Source: Candidatus Pantoea formicae (GTDB lineage: Bacteria; Pseudomonadota; Gammaproteobacteria; Enterobacterales; Enterobacteriaceae). From it: a DNA stretch of 64,000 nucleotides. Location: NCBI RefSeq assembly GCF_011752625.1, contig NZ_VWXD01000003.1, positions 1 to 64,000 on the forward strand, written 5' to 3'. The first letter of the stretch is position 1. The number at the start of each line of letters is the position of its first letter. The notes under the pieces were generated by a model. It made no database searches and was not told where the DNA came from. It was given only the letters and a program-made list of their open reading frames with translations. Shown piece after piece: positions 18,686 through 28,901 of this stretch. Both the position numbers and the translations under genes were made by a program.

Positions 18686-20362
18686 TTACTTGGCGGATGC
18701 GGCGTACTGCGGTTCAGCAGCCCGACACCAGTTTTGATAACGTTGATAAAGTTGTTGATAGCCCGCCACGCGCAGACTGTTAGGCTGAAGCGTGACGGCA
18801 ATCGGGCTGGCCATCACTTGCTGCGCGGCAGGGACATCGGCATAAACTTCAGCAGCAACCGCTGCAAAAATGGCCGCACCTAGCGCGCAGCATTCATCGG
18901 ATGCGACGATATCCAGCGGACGATTCATCACATCGCAGCATGCCTGCATGATGGCGGGGGATTTCCGCGCGATTCCGCCGAGGGTAAGAATGCTCTCCAC
19001 CGGAATCTGTTGTTGCTCGAAGCACTCCATAATGGCGCGTGCGCCAAAGGCGGTAGCGGCGACCAAGCCACCAAACAGGGCAGGTGCATCGGTGCCGAGA
19101 TTGAGATCGGTAATCACGCCTTTCAAACGTTGGTTGGCATCGGGCGTACGGCGGCCGTTAAACCAGTCCAGTACCACCGGGAGATGATCAAGTTGCGGAT
19201 CGGCAGCCCAGGCCTCGGTCAGCGAACGGATTAAATCCTGCTGCATCTCAGCCAGTTGGGGTTGCAGCTCAGGATGACGCGCGACAGCTTGCTGCAATGG
19301 CCAACCCAGCAGGCGACTGAACCAGGCGTAAATATCGCCAAATGCCGACTGTCCGGCTTCGCAGCCAATCGCCCCCGGCACGACACTGCCATCCACCTGA
19401 CCGCAGATACCTTTAATGGCGCGGTCACCGACCTTTTCGCTGTCGGCAATCAGAATGTCGCAGGTGGACGTGCCAATCACCTTCACCAAGGTATAGGGCT
19501 GTGCTCCCGCGCCAACGGCACCCATATGGCAGTCAAATGCGCCGCCAGATAAAATCACCTGCTGCGACAAGCCAAGACGCTGCGACCATTCTGCTGAAAG
19601 CGTACCGACCGGCACATCGGCGGTATAGGTATCGATAAACAGTGGGGAATCGAGCTGCTCGACCAGCATCGGATCAAGGGCGCGGAAGAAATCTGCGGGT
19701 GGTAAACCGTCCCATTCTGGATGCCACAAAGATTTGTGGCCGGCCGCGCAGCGTCCACGGCGCAGTTGATCGGGCGCGGTGTTGCCACTCAATAAGGCTG
19801 GCACCCAGTCACAGAGTTCCACCCAAGACACTGCCGCGTCACGTACTGCGGCATCACTGCGTGACACGTGCAGAATCTTGGCCCAGAACCACTCCGATGA
19901 ATACACGCCGCCAATATAGCGAGTGTAATCAGTGAAATGTCCATTGCGGCACAGCTGGTTAATCTCCTCGGCTTCCTCAATCGCGGTGTGATCCTTCCAC
20001 AACACAAACATGGCGTTAGGGTTAGTGGCGAATTCCGGGCGTAGTGCTAACACCTTGCCCTCCCGGTCAATCGGGGCAGGGGTTGAACCCGTGGAATCCA
20101 CGCCGATGCCAACGACAGCTGCACGCTGCTCAGGTGATAACGCTTGCACCACGCTTACCACGGCCTGTTCCAGTGCATCGATGTAGTCTTGAGGATGGTG
20201 GCGAAAGCGGTTGGTGTGCGCGTCACAAAAGTCACCTTTTGCCCAACGTGGATAATTCACCACGGCTTTTTCCAACTCTTTACCACTGCGGCAATCCACG
20301 GCGAGCGCACGCACCGAGTCACTGCCAAAATCCAGCCCAATTGTTATGGCGCCAGCACCCAT
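18686..20362 (-). CDS. araB: L-ribulokinase
   Basis: 558 residues, FGGY carbohydrate-kinase family. It phosphorylates L-ribulose to L-ribulose 5-phosphate. The start [23 protein letters not shown] is the phosphate-1 motif. [17 protein letters not shown] and the late [17 protein letters not shown] (adenosine motif) are typical of AraB. AGGAG precedes the ATG. araD, which normally completes araBAD, does not follow araA here. Confidence 0.97.
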   Translation of the reverse strand: MGAGAITIGLDFGSDSVRALAVDCRSGKELEKAVVNYPRWAKGDFCDAHTNRFRHHPQDYIDALEQAVVSVVQALSPEQRAAVVGIGVDSTGSTPAPIDREGKVLALRPEFATNPNAMFVLWKDHTAIEEAEEINQLCRNGHFTDYTRYIGGVYSSEWFWAKILHVSRSDAAVRDAAVSWVELCDWVPALLSGNTAPDQLRRGRCAAGHKSLWHPEWDGLPPADFFRALDPMLVEQLDSPLFIDTYTADVPVGTLSAEWSQRLGLSQQVILSGGAFDCHMGAVGAGAQPYTLVKVIGTSTCDILIADSEKVGDRAIKGICGQVDGSVVPGAIGCEAGQSAFGDIYAWFSRLLGWPLQQAVARHPELQPQLAEMQQDLIRSLTEAWAADPQLDHLPVVLDWFNGRRTPDANQRLKGVITDLNLGTDAPALFGGLVAATAFGARAIMECFEQQQIPVESILTLGGIARKSPAIMQACCDVMNRPLDIVASDECCALGAAIFAAVAAEVYADVPAAQQVMASPIAVTLQPNSLRVAGYQQLYQRYQNWCRAAEPQYAASAK

Positions 20363-20728
20363 TGGGATTCTCCTGTGTGAGTTATCTGGCTCTATCCTGG
20401 AATGTGCCGGGATAAGCGGTTAGTCATCGCCAGCTGAGAACATGTACTTTTCTGCTATCGACAGCATTGCGTGATCGGCCGCAAAAGTTAATGACTGGTT
20501 AATTTCGCTGAATATATGGAGGATTTTGTCATCGTTTTAGGATGTGATACCGCTCTACATTTTTCCTCGCCATTCCCGCTACAACTAGCCCAGCGTTTGC
20601 ACACCCTTTGAACAAACATTGAGCTAACGCGCTGATTTTTCGCAGTACCCGAACGTGAAATCTGATTGGTAGCGTTTACACCGATTGGTTCCTTACAGCG
20701 ATAAAACACCATTGTGCCGGAGAGCATC
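20363..20728. promoter_or_regulatory. Divergent araB / araF control region
   Basis: 366 bases with no gene. On the araB strand an I1-I2-like pair is visible at 20531-20494: TGAC-N7-TCCATA, four bases, then CAGC-N7-ACCAGT. This is the same 17+4+17 layout and sequence type as E. coli araI (TAGC-N7-TCCATA). A partial CRP-like site, TGTGATACCGCTCTAC, lies at 20543-20558. On the araF side TAGC-N7-CCGATT at 20670-20686 may be a weaker half-site. So both operons probably answer to AraC and CRP from this space. Confidence 0.55.
20494..20531 (-). promoter_or_regulatory. Putative AraC I1-I2 operator for araBA
   Basis: Two directly repeated half-sites with 21-base periodicity on the minus strand. The first matches TCCATA perfectly and TAGC in two of four bases. 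The second matches three of four TAGC bases and the ACC of E. coli I2. Located about 130-170 bases before the araB start. Confidence 0.5.
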
Positions 20729-21712
20729 ATGCATAAATTCACTAAAGCGCTGGCGGCGGTAGGTCTCGCCGCGGTTATGTCACAATCCGCTATCGCCGAG
20801 ACGATGAAACTGGGTTTCCTCGTCAAGCAACCGGAGGAACCCTGGTTCCAGACTGAATGGAAATTTGCCGATAAAGCCGGAAAAGATCTTGGATTTGATG
20901 TCATTAAAATCGCGGTGCCTGATGGTGAAAAAACCTTGAACGCCATCGATAGCCTGGCCGCGAGTGGCGCCAAAGGCTTCGTCATCTGTACGCCGGATCC
21001 GAAATTGGGTTCCGCGATTGTGGCGAAGGCACGGAGTTATGGCCTGAAAGTGATTGCCGTGGATGACCAGTTCGTGACGGCCAAAGGTAAGCCCATGGAC
21101 ACGGTGCCGTTAGTGATGATGGCCGCGACCAAGATTGGCGAACGTCAGGGGCAAGAACTCTATAAAGAGATGCAGAAGCGCGGTTGGGATGCCAAAGAGA
21201 CCGGTGTAATGGCAATTACCGCGAACGAGTTGGATACGGCGCGCCGTCGTACTGGCGGCTCAATGGATGCATTGAAAGCTGCAGGCTTCCCAGAAAAACA
21301 AATTTATCAGGTTCCCACCAAATCTAACGATATCCCAGGCGCATTCGACGCCGGTAACTCGCTGCTGGTGCAACATCCTGAAGTGAAGCACTGGCTGATT
21401 GTCGGCATGAATGACAACACCGTGTTGGGCGGCGTACGTGCCACTGAAGGCCAGGGTTTTAAAGCGCCAGACGTGATCGGTATCGGCATCAACGGTGTTG
21501 ATGCGGTGAGCGAGTTGTCAAAAGGCGCGCCAACCGGCTTCTACGGCTCGCTGCTGCCAAGTCCAGACGTGCACGGCTATAAGAGCAGCCAGATGCTCTA
21601 CAACTGGGTCACCAAGGGCGAAGAACCTGCGAAATTTACTGAGGTGACGGATGTGGTGCTGATTACCCGTGACAACTTCAAGACCGAGTTAGCGAAGAAA
21701 GGGCTGATGTAA
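20729..21712 (+). CDS. araF: L-arabinose ABC importer, periplasmic binding protein
   Basis: 327 residues from the ATG at 20729 (CGGAGAG upstream); a GTG at 20714 would add five residues. Signal peptide with cleavage after SAIA-ET (about 24). The mature start MKLGFLVKQPEEPWFQTEW is the AraF ligand-pocket signature. It captures arabinose for AraGH. A large stem-loop follows the stop before araG. Confidence 0.96.
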   Translation: MHKFTKALAAVGLAAVMSQSAIAETMKLGFLVKQPEEPWFQTEWKFADKAGKDLGFDVIKIAVPDGEKTLNAIDSLAASGAKGFVICTPDPKLGSAIVAKARSYGLKVIAVDDQFVTAKGKPMDTVPLVMMAATKIGERQGQELYKEMQKRGWDAKETGVMAITANELDTARRRTGGSMDALKAAGFPEKQIYQVPTKSNDIPGAFDAGNSLLVQHPEVKHWLIVGMNDNTVLGGVRATEGQGFKAPDVIGIGINGVDAVSELSKGAPTGFYGSLLPSPDVHGYKSSQMLYNWVTKGEEPAKFTEVTDVVLITRDNFKTELAKKGLM

Positions 21713-21734
21713 TCGTCATTTTTCAGGCGGTTGT

Positions 21735-21811
21735 ACCTTATACGACGGTCGCCATTAATGGCGACCCTAGGTCGTAAGGTGCGTTCTGTAGGGTGCGCAT
21801 TGATGCGCACC
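21735..21811. repeat. Stem-loop pair between araF and araG (REP-like)
   Basis: GGTCGCCATTAATGGCGACC (21747-21766) is a perfect palindrome enclosed by ACCTTATACGAC / GTCGTAAGGT outer arms. A second perfect palindrome, GGTGCGCATTGATGCGCACC, is at 21792-21811 after GTAG. Such structures after a binding-protein gene protect its mRNA. Similar GTAGGGTGCG and GGTGCGCA sequences recur at 26565 and 36196, which suggests a dispersed family. Confidence 0.75.
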
Positions 21812-21867
21812 TGGGATGATTGCCGTAATCGGCGATTCCAAAAGCAATATGAAGATCAGGAGTTTCC

Positions 21868-23391
21868 ATGAATAGCACTGATTCTGCTTTTCTCTCTTTT
21901 CATGGCATTAGCAAAACTTTCCCTGGCGTGAAAGCGCTCCAGGACATTTCATTCCAGTGCCGCGCCGGGGAAGTGCATGCGCTGATGGGCGAAAACGGCG
22001 CGGGAAAATCCACGCTGTTAAAGATTCTCAGCGGGAGCTATCAGCCGACCCGCGGTGAAATTCGTATCAAAGGCGAGGTGAAAAACTTCAATAACACTGT
22101 GGATGCGCTGGATTCTGGCGTGGCCATCATCTACCAGGAACTGCACCTGGTGCCGGAAATGAGTGTCGCCGAGAACATCTACCTCGGGCAGTTGCCGCAC
22201 AAACGTGGACTGGTTAATCGCAAGTTGCTGCGCTACGAAGCCGACTTACAGCTGAAAAACCTTGGCATGGATATCGATCCTGACATGCCATTGAAGTACC
22301 TGTCGCTGGGTCAATGGCAAATGGTGGAGATTGCCAAAGCGCTGGCGCGCAATGCCCGCATTATCGCGTTTGATGAACCGACCAGCTCTCTGTCGGCGCG
22401 TGAAATCGAGCACCTGTTTCGTGTCATCCGCCAGCTGCGCGACCAGGGCCGCACGGTGTTGTATGTCTCCCACCGCATGGAGGAAATCTTTGCCCTGAGC
22501 GATGCCATCACCGTGTTTAAAGATGGTCGCTACGTGCGCACCTTTACGGATATGAAAAATACCCATCATGACGATTTAGTGCAGGCAATGGTGGGACGCA
22601 ATCTGGGGGATATCTATGGTTACGCCCCACGCGAGTTAGGCAAGGTCCGTTTGCAGTTGGATAACGTCGAAGCCAAAGGCGTGCGCATGCCCATCTCCCT
22701 TGAGGTCAGAGCGGGTGAAATCGTTGGCCTGTTTGGATTGGTGGGCGCGGGACGCAGTGAACTGATGAAAGGGTTATTTGGGGCGACCAAACTGCGTGGC
22801 GGCACCGTCACATTGGATGGTCAAGCGCTCAATATTCGCCAGCCAATCGATGCCATTCGCGCGGGGATTATGCTGTGCCCAGAGGATCGCAAATCCGAAG
22901 GTATCATTCCGGTTCACTCGGTGCGGGACAACATCAACATCAGCGCTCGACGTCATAACCTGACCGCGGGTTGCCTCATCAATAACGGCTGGGAAGCGAA
23001 AAACGCCGATATCCACATTCGTGCGTTGAACATCAAAACATCGGGGCCGCAGCAACTGATCATGAACCTGTCTGGCGGTAATCAGCAAAAAGCGATTCTA
23101 GGTCGCTGGCTGTCGGAAGAGATGAACGTGATTCTGCTGGATGAGCCCACGCGCGGCATTGATGTAGGCGCTAAGCACGAGATTTACAACCTGATTTATC
23201 AGCTGGCAAACAAAGGGATCGCGGTGCTGTTTGCCTCGAGCGATCTCCCCGAAGTGATGGGATTAGCCGACCGCATCGTTGTGATGCGCGAGGGCGAAAT
23301 TGCCGGTGAATTAACACACGACGCGGCCACGGAGCAGCTGACGCTGAGTCTGGCAATGCCGAAAACGACCCAAGCGGCCGCCGTGGCCTGA
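21868..23391 (+). CDS. araG: L-arabinose ABC importer, ATP-binding protein
   Basis: 507 residues, two ABC domains. Domain 1: Walker [10 protein letters not shown] (about 42-50), signature-like [16 protein letters not shown], Walker [12 protein letters not shown]. Domain 2: [27 protein letters not shown] and [16 protein letters not shown]. Fits AraG of the araFGH importer. CAGGAG before the ATG. Confidence 0.95.
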   Translation: MNSTDSAFLSFHGISKTFPGVKALQDISFQCRAGEVHALMGENGAGKSTLLKILSGSYQPTRGEIRIKGEVKNFNNTVDALDSGVAIIYQELHLVPEMSVAENIYLGQLPHKRGLVNRKLLRYEADLQLKNLGMDIDPDMPLKYLSLGQWQMVEIAKALARNARIIAFDEPTSSLSAREIEHLFRVIRQLRDQGRTVLYVSHRMEEIFALSDAITVFKDGRYVRTFTDMKNTHHDDLVQAMVGRNLGDIYGYAPRELGKVRLQLDNVEAKGVRMPISLEVRAGEIVGLFGLVGAGRSELMKGLFGATKLRGGTVTLDGQALNIRQPIDAIRAGIMLCPEDRKSEGIIPVHSVRDNINISARRHNLTAGCLINNGWEAKNADIHIRALNIKTSGPQQLIMNLSGGNQQKAILGRWLSEEMNVILLDEPTRGIDVGAKHEIYNLIYQLANKGIAVLFASSDLPEVMGLADRIVVMREGEIAGELTHDAATEQLTLSLAMPKTTQAAAVA

Positions 23392-23408
23392 TGTAAAGGA
23401 GAGCAAAA

Positions 23409-24395
23409 ATGGCTTCATCTACGACTTCCAACACGCCACCTGCGCAGCGTTCTGGCCTGCAACTGGGGCGGATTTGGGACAACTTTGGCATGCTGGTGGT
23501 GTTTGCGCTGCTGTTTATCGTCTGCGCTATCTTTGTGCCGAACTTTGGTACGTTGATCAATATGAAAGGCTTGGGGCTGGCGATGTCGATGTCGGGCATG
23601 GTGGCCTGCGGGATGCTGTTCTGCCTTGCCTCGGGCGATTTTGACCTGTCTGTGGCCTCAGTGATTGCCTGCGCAGGCGTGGTGACCGCCGTGGTGATCA
23701 ACATGACGGAAAGCCTGTGGATCGGCGTGGCAGCAGGTTTGGTGCTGGGTATGGCCACTGGTTTTATCAACGGTTTCGTGATTGCCCGACTGAAAATTAA
23801 TGCGCTGATCACCACATTGGCGACGATGCAGATTGTGCGTGGACTGGCCTATATCTTCTCTGATGGTAAAGCGGTGGGCATCGAAGACGAACGATTCTTT
23901 ACCCTCGGCTATGCCAACTGGCTGGGCGTACCGGCACCGATTTGGCTCACCATTGCGACGATGATCATCTTCGGTTTTTTGCTTAATAAAACCACCTTTG
24001 GTCGTAATACGCTGGCGATTGGCGGCAATGAAGAAGCAGCACGACTGGCGGGCGTGCCGGTGGTGAGAACCCGCATCATTATCTTCATTCTGTCAGGTCT
24101 GGTCTCTGCAGCCGCAGGTATTATCCTGGCCTCGCGTATGACCAGCGGCCAACCGATGACATCATTGGGCTATGAATTGATTGTGATCTCGGCTTGTGTA
24201 CTGGGTGGCGTATCGCTGAAAGGGGGGATCGGTAAGATTTCCTATGTCGTGGCGGGGGTATTGATTCTCGGCACCGTTGAGAATGCGATGAATTTATTGA
24301 ATATCTCGCCGTTCTCACAGTATGTGGTACGCGGTCTGATACTGTTAGCAGCGGTGATTTTTGACCGCTATAAACAGAAAAATAAAGCTGTCTGA
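23409..24395 (+). CDS. araH: L-arabinose ABC importer, permease
   Basis: 328 residues, eight to ten membrane helices. Signature LASGDFDLSVASVIACAG takes the place of GGIDLSVG in other family members, as in AraH. Coupling segment LAIGGNEEAARLAGV. It begins 17 bases after araG with AAAGGAG. Confidence 0.95.
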   Translation: MASSTTSNTPPAQRSGLQLGRIWDNFGMLVVFALLFIVCAIFVPNFGTLINMKGLGLAMSMSGMVACGMLFCLASGDFDLSVASVIACAGVVTAVVINMTESLWIGVAAGLVLGMATGFINGFVIARLKINALITTLATMQIVRGLAYIFSDGKAVGIEDERFFTLGYANWLGVPAPIWLTIATMIIFGFLLNKTTFGRNTLAIGGNEEAARLAGVPVVRTRIIIFILSGLVSAAAGIILASRMTSGQPMTSLGYELIVISACVLGGVSLKGGIGKISYVVAGVLILGTVENAMNLLNISPFSQYVVRGLILLAAVIFDRYKQKNKAV

Positions 24396-24407
24396 TTTCG
24401 GATGGTG

Positions 24408-24432
24408 TCGGGGCGGCCATAAGGTCGCCCGT
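24408..24432 (+). repeat. Stem-loop between araH and araC
   Basis: GGGGCGGCC-ATAA-GGTCGCCC hairpin without a long T-run. It may cut read-through from araFGH into araC rather than end transcription. Confidence 0.5.
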
Positions 24433-24462
24433 TAGGCTTTAACAGGTGACAGTGAGGGCATT

Positions 24463-25380
24463 ATGTACCACCGTGAACCCCCTTGTGAGCAGCAGAACCC
24501 GTTGTTGCCCGGCTATCCGTTCAATGCCTGGCTGGTGGCGGGGCTGACACCCATCAACGCCAACGATCAGCTGGATTTCTTTATTGACCGGCCGCACGGC
24601 ATGAAAGGTTACATTCTCAACCTGACCATTAAAGGCCGTGGTCGCGTGTTTGATGGGGAGTCAGCGTTTGACTGCGAGCCAGGGGATCTGTTGCTGTTCC
24701 AGCCGAAAACCCCGCACTATTATGGCCGTTCGCCAGATAACCCCTGCTGGTTCCACCGCTGGGTCTATTTCCGCCCGCGTGCCTATTGGACCGACTGGTT
24801 ACAGTGGCAGGATGAGAATGGTGGCGTAGGGCGCTTGCGATTGCCCGAGGCGCAGCGTGCTGAGTTTGATCGTTTGTTTGCCAGCATTGAACAAACGCAT
24901 AATTCAGGCCGTCGCTTTGCCGAAGAGCTGGCGATGAATTTGCTGGAGCGCCTGTTGTTGCGTGCCGTAGAGGAAGATCCGCGTAGTCACCAACAAATTC
25001 GCGATCCGCGCGTGATTGAGGCCTGCCAGTACGTCACCAATCATTTGGCCAGCGAAGTGAAGATCGAGGACGTGGCGCGACATGTTTGCCTCTCCCCCTC
25101 ACGCCTGGCGCACTTGTTCCGCGAACAAATGGGCATCAATCTGCTGCGCTGGCGCGAGGATCAGCGAGTGATTCGCGCCAAACTGCTGCTGCAAACCACC
25201 CAGGAACCCATCGCGACTGTGGGACGCGAAGTAGGCTATGACGATCAGCTCTATTTCTCCCGCGTATTCCGCAAACGTGTCGGCGTTAGCCCGAGTGATT
25301 TCCGTCGCCGTAGCCAGGATGCGCACGATGCATTAGTGGCGCAAGAGAGCTGGCAACCTGCAAGGAGTGCTATCTCCTGA
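24463..25380 (+). CDS. araC: Arabinose operon regulator AraC
   Basis: 305 residues. The N-terminal arabinose-binding cupin has [39 protein letters not shown] and [18 protein letters not shown], which are AraC hallmarks. C-terminal double helix-turn-helix: [19 protein letters not shown] and [18 protein letters not shown]. In E. coli araC is divergent from araBAD; here it follows araFGH on the same strand, so it may be partly expressed with the importer or from its own promoter after the stem-loop. Confidence 0.95.
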   Translation: MYHREPPCEQQNPLLPGYPFNAWLVAGLTPINANDQLDFFIDRPHGMKGYILNLTIKGRGRVFDGESAFDCEPGDLLLFQPKTPHYYGRSPDNPCWFHRWVYFRPRAYWTDWLQWQDENGGVGRLRLPEAQRAEFDRLFASIEQTHNSGRRFAEELAMNLLERLLLRAVEEDPRSHQQIRDPRVIEACQYVTNHLASEVKIEDVARHVCLSPSRLAHLFREQMGINLLRWREDQRVIRAKLLLQTTQEPIATVGREVGYDDQLYFSRVFRKRVGVSPSDFRRRSQDAHDALVAQESWQPARSAIS

Positions 25381-25456
25381 ATTTCAGGTGATTCCGCCTT
25401 GTTCTTAACAGCTGATTCGTCTTAAATCAGTGGGGTAACGAACAAGAGGAATGAGA

Positions 25457-26497
25457 ATGAGCGATAAATTACGTGTCGGCCTGATGGGCTATGGTTTTGC
25501 TAGCAAAACCTTCCATGCACCTTTGATCGCCGGTACGCCAGGCGTTGAACTTGCGGCGATCTCCAGCAGCGATGCCACGAAAGTGCACGCTGACTGGCCT
25601 TCGGTGCAGGTGGTGGCTGATCCACAGGCTCTGTTGGATGACCCGACACTGCAACTGATTGTAATTCCGACCCCGAACGATACCCATTTCCCACTGGCTA
25701 AAGCGGCACTCAATGCAGGCAAGCATGTGGTGGTCGACAAGCCGTTTACCGTGACGTTGTCACAAGCGCGTGAGTTGGATGCGCTGGCGAAAGCCAAGGG
25801 GTTGCTGCTCTCCGTGTTCCACAACCGTCGTTGGGACAGTGATTTCCTGACGTTGAAAACCCTGTTGGCTGACGGCACGCTGGGGGATGTGCGTTATCTT
25901 GAATCCCATTTTGACCGCTTCCGCCCTGAAGTTCGTCAACGCTGGCGTGAAATGAAAGGGCCTGGCAGCGGTATCTGGTTTGACCTTGGGCCGCACGTGC
26001 TGGACCAGGCTCTACAGCTGTTTGGCCCGCCGGTTGCTATTAACGTCGATATGGCAGAGTTGCGTCCGGGTGCGCAAACCACCGACTATTTCCATGCGGT
26101 ATTGACCTATCCAACGCGTCGCGTTGTGCTGCATGCCAGTATGCTGGTTGCGGCGGAATCCGCCCGTTTTGTGGTGCACGGCACCCGTGGCAGCTATGTG
26201 AAATACGGTCTTGATCCGCAGGAAGATCGCCTGAAAGCGGGCGAGCGTCCACCGCGTGAGGACTGGGGTTATGACATGCGCAACGGTACGCTGACACTCG
26301 CCGAAGGTGATGTGATGGTGGAGAAAGAGTTGTTGACGCTGCCAGGCAACTATCCGGCGTATTATGCGGCGATTCGCGATGCGATTGCCGGTACGGGTGC
26401 AAACCCGGTGCATGCCGAAGAAGCGATTCAGGTGATGGAATTGATTGAACTGGGTCTGCAGTCTGCTGAGAAGCGCCAGACAATGTCACTGAAGTAA
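25457..26497 (+). CDS. ydgJ: Gfo/Idh/MocA-family oxidoreductase YdgJ
   Basis: 346 residues starting MSDKLRVGLMGYGFASKTFHAP, near-identical in pattern to E. coli YdgJ. N-terminal Rossmann fold (GLMGYGFASK), catalytic-type VVDKPFTVT with lysine after EKP-like motif, and a C-terminal substrate domain including DWGYDMRNGTL. NAD(P)-dependent sugar or polyol oxidoreductase; substrate not established. The ATG at 25457 is chosen over 25451 by family alignment. It marks the right edge of the sugar cluster and returns to E. coli gene order. Confidence 0.92.
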   Translation: MSDKLRVGLMGYGFASKTFHAPLIAGTPGVELAAISSSDATKVHADWPSVQVVADPQALLDDPTLQLIVIPTPNDTHFPLAKAALNAGKHVVVDKPFTVTLSQARELDALAKAKGLLLSVFHNRRWDSDFLTLKTLLADGTLGDVRYLESHFDRFRPEVRQRWREMKGPGSGIWFDLGPHVLDQALQLFGPPVAINVDMAELRPGAQTTDYFHAVLTYPTRRVVLHASMLVAAESARFVVHGTRGSYVKYGLDPQEDRLKAGERPPREDWGYDMRNGTLTLAEGDVMVEKELLTLPGNYPAYYAAIRDAIAGTGANPVHAEEAIQVMELIELGLQSAEKRQTMSLK

Positions 26498-26522
26498 CAG
26501 GATTCACGGTCGCTATGTAGGG

Positions 26523-26595
26523 AATTAAGGGCGTGCATTCATTGGCACGCTCATCCTTAATTTTAAGGTGCGCATACCTGCGCACCTTATTTATT
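26523..26595. terminator. Double stem-loop terminator between ydgJ and add
   Basis: AATTAAGG / CCTTAATT arms enclose GCGTGC-ATTCATTG-GCACGC (26523-26562). Then AAGGTGCGCA-TACC-TGCGCACCTT (26565-26588) is followed by ATTTATTT. It serves the convergent genes on both sides. Confidence 0.7.
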
Positions 26596-26605
26596 TAAAA
26601 AGCGG

Positions 26606-27604
26606 TTATCCCGCCACACGCTGACGCAGCGCGGCTTTCTCGGTATCACTGAGAAACGCGATGGTCACGCCATTTTCCTGAGCCTGGCGCATCTCTTCTG
26701 CCGTCAATCCTGCCTGTGGAGCAGCAACTTCATACTCATGCGCCAGTTCCACGCCCTGAACGGCTGGGTCATCGGTGTTGATGGTGGCGAGAATCCCATG
26801 CTGCAGGAAGGCTTTCAGCGGATGACTGGCGAGTGAAGCCACGGTGCTGGTCTGGATGTTAGACGTCATGCAGGACTCAATGCCAATACGCTGTTCAGCC
26901 AGGAAGTCCATGAGGGCGCGGTCTTCAATCGCTTTCACGCCATGTCCGATACGTTCAGCCCCCAGCTCACGAATCGCCTGCCAGATACTTTCTGGACCCG
27001 CCGCTTCACCTGCATGAACCGTAATGCGGAAACCGGCGTCACGTGCGCGATTGAAATGGCTGAGGAACTCACTGCCAGGGAAGCCCAGCTCATCACCGGC
27101 TAAGTCTACCGCAGTAATGCCATCGCGATGGGCTAACAAGCCCTCCAGCTCACGCAAACATGCCTCGTCACCGAAGGTACGACTCATAATACCGATCAGA
27201 TTCACATCGACGCCGTACTGTTTTACCCCAGCGCGCACGCCGTCAATCACGGCCTCTACCACGCCGGCAATTGGCAACTGATGGGTCATCGCCATATAAC
27301 CCGGCGAGAAGCGCAATTCAGCGTAGTGAATGCCAGCACGTGCAGCGTCTTCCACGTTTTCCAGCGCGATACGGCGGCAGGCATCGAGATCGCCAAGCAC
27401 TTTCACGCCCCAATCCAGCTTCTGCAGGAAGCTTACCAGGTCTGGCTCGTTGGCGGTGACTTGCACATGTGGGCGCAGATCGTCGAGGGAATTGGCAGGT
27501 AAGGCGAGATTAAACTGGCGACCTAAATCAAGGATGGTTTGTGCGCGGATGTTGCCATCAAGGTGGCGGTGGATGTCAGTCAGGGGGAGTTTCAGGTCAA
27601 TCAT
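26606..27604 (-). CDS. add: Adenosine deaminase
   Basis: 332 residues, full length. Zinc-dependent hydrolysis of adenosine and deoxyadenosine to inosine. Zinc and catalytic motifs: [10 protein letters not shown] near the N-terminus, [35 protein letters not shown], and [12 protein letters not shown] with the paired aspartates. Same position and strand as in E. coli, between malY and ydgJ. Confidence 0.97.
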   Translation of the reverse strand: MIDLKLPLTDIHRHLDGNIRAQTILDLGRQFNLALPANSLDDLRPHVQVTANEPDLVSFLQKLDWGVKVLGDLDACRRIALENVEDAARAGIHYAELRFSPGYMAMTHQLPIAGVVEAVIDGVRAGVKQYGVDVNLIGIMSRTFGDEACLRELEGLLAHRDGITAVDLAGDELGFPGSEFLSHFNRARDAGFRITVHAGEAAGPESIWQAIRELGAERIGHGVKAIEDRALMDFLAEQRIGIESCMTSNIQTSTVASLASHPLKAFLQHGILATINTDDPAVQGVELAHEYEVAAPQAGLTAEEMRQAQENGVTIAFLSDTEKAALRQRVAG

Positions 27605-27689
27605 GTCGCACTCGCAAAAGTTTCATAAAGTGCAGAGCATTATAAAAACAACTTGCGCAACAGTGCCAGTGATTTGCGCAAAGCGCGCA

Positions 27690-27716
27690 ATGGATGCTGA
27701 ATTAATCAGCATCCAT
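27690..27716. repeat. Perfect stem-loop between malY and add
   Basis: ATGGATGCTGA-ATTAA-TCAGCATCCAT: 11-base perfect arms just after the malY stop. There is no T-run on the minus strand, so it may be an mRNA-stabilising stem or a factor-dependent end rather than an intrinsic terminator. Confidence 0.6.
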
Positions 27717-27722
27717 CGAAAC

Positions 27723-28901
27723 TCAATAGGCTTTTAAGGCGGCAATCAGGCGGTCCAGCCCATCGTCGAGCTTAATTCGCGGACAACCGGCATTCAGACG
27801 CAAATAACCTCTGCTGGCTTCGCCGTAGGTCGATCCTGGCATGATCGCCACCTTGTGATGATGGATCAACTGGTGTTGCAGGGCCTGTTCATCAATGCCG
27901 AGCGGGTTGAGATCCATCCACGCCAAATAGGTGGCGGCGGGTGGCGCCCAGCCAAGTGCCGGAAACGCATCATTTAAGCGTTGGGCGATATGCTGCATAT
28001 TCTCCTGCAGATACGCCCGTAAGGCATCAAGCCAGGGTGCGCCATCACGGTAGGCGGCGATGGTCGCAGCCACTGCCATCACCGCAGGCGACGATAGGCC
28101 ATCCTGCTGCTTCAGCGCATGGAACCATGCCTGACGATCGGTCTCATCGGCAATGATTCCCCAGGCACCGGTCAGCGCTGGGATATTGAAACTTTTTGAG
28201 GCGGAGCTGAACAGGGCCCAAGGGGATTGCGCCACCTCACTCCACGGCGTATGCCGTTCCGCGCTCAACACCATATCCATATGGATCTCATCGCTGATCA
28301 CTTTCACACCCTGACGTTCACACAGCGCTGCCATCTGCTGCAACTCCTGCCGCTGCCACACTTTGCCAGTAGGATTGTGTGGGCTGCACAGCAACATCAC
28401 TTTGCACTGTGGCCGCGCCAGCAAAGCCGCTAGCTGATCCCAATCGCAGTGCCATTGGTTTCCCTGCCGCTGTAACGGCAGTTCCAGTACGCGGCGTTGA
28501 TTACCGCGTATCGTGTTGTAGAACGCATCGTAGGCCGGGGTATGAATCAATACCTCGTCCCCGGGCTGCGTCCAGTGGCGCAGCATCTGCGCCACCATGT
28601 AAATCACTGACGGGCCGTAGACCAGCGATGACGCATCAACCTCTGTGGCAAAGCGGCTACGCATCCAGTGCTGGATCGCTGAGAGAAAATCATCGTGCTG
28701 CCAGCGGCTGTAGCCGAATACGCCGTGCTCCACACGCTGTTGCAGCGCATCAATAATGCAGGGCGCAGTGGCGAAATCCATATCCGAAATCGTGAAGGGC
28801 AGCAGATCAGCGACCCCAAAACGATCGGCAACAAAGTCCCACTGCGTACACCAGCTTCCGTGGCGATCCACCACAGCATCAAAATCAAAGGGCTTTATCA
28901 T
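27723..28901 (-). CDS. malY: PLP-dependent cystathionine beta-lyase / maltose regulator MalY
   Basis: 392 residues, fold-type I aminotransferase family. PLP-binding lysine in SSASKSFNIPALTGAW, with MLLCSPHNPTGKVW and ISDEIHMD as cofactor motifs. E. coli MalY has beta-cystathionase activity and inhibits the maltose activator MalT. The start overlaps malX by four bases (ATGA), so the pair is one operon controlled by MalI. Confidence 0.95.
   Translation of the reverse strand: MIKPFDFDAVVDRHGSWCTQWDFVADRFGVADLLPFTISDMDFATAPCIIDALQQRVEHGVFGYSRWQHDDFLSAIQHWMRSRFATEVDASSLVYGPSVIYMVAQMLRHWTQPGDEVLIHTPAYDAFYNTIRGNQRRVLELPLQRQGNQWHCDWDQLAALLARPQCKVMLLCSPHNPTGKVWQRQELQQMAALCERQGVKVISDEIHMDMVLSAERHTPWSEVAQSPWALFSSASKSFNIPALTGAWGIIADETDRQAWFHALKQQDGLSSPAVMAVAATIAAYRDGAPWLDALRAYLQENMQHIAQRLNDAFPALGWAPPAATYLAWMDLNPLGIDEQALQHQLIHHHKVAIMPGSTYGEASRGYLRLNAGCPRIKLDDGLDRLIAALKAY

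Noticed and set aside
17185..18801. 538-codon version of AraA
   Set aside because: Upstream 42 codons lie in araB; the ATG at 18675 has a strong ribosome site and gives the family length.
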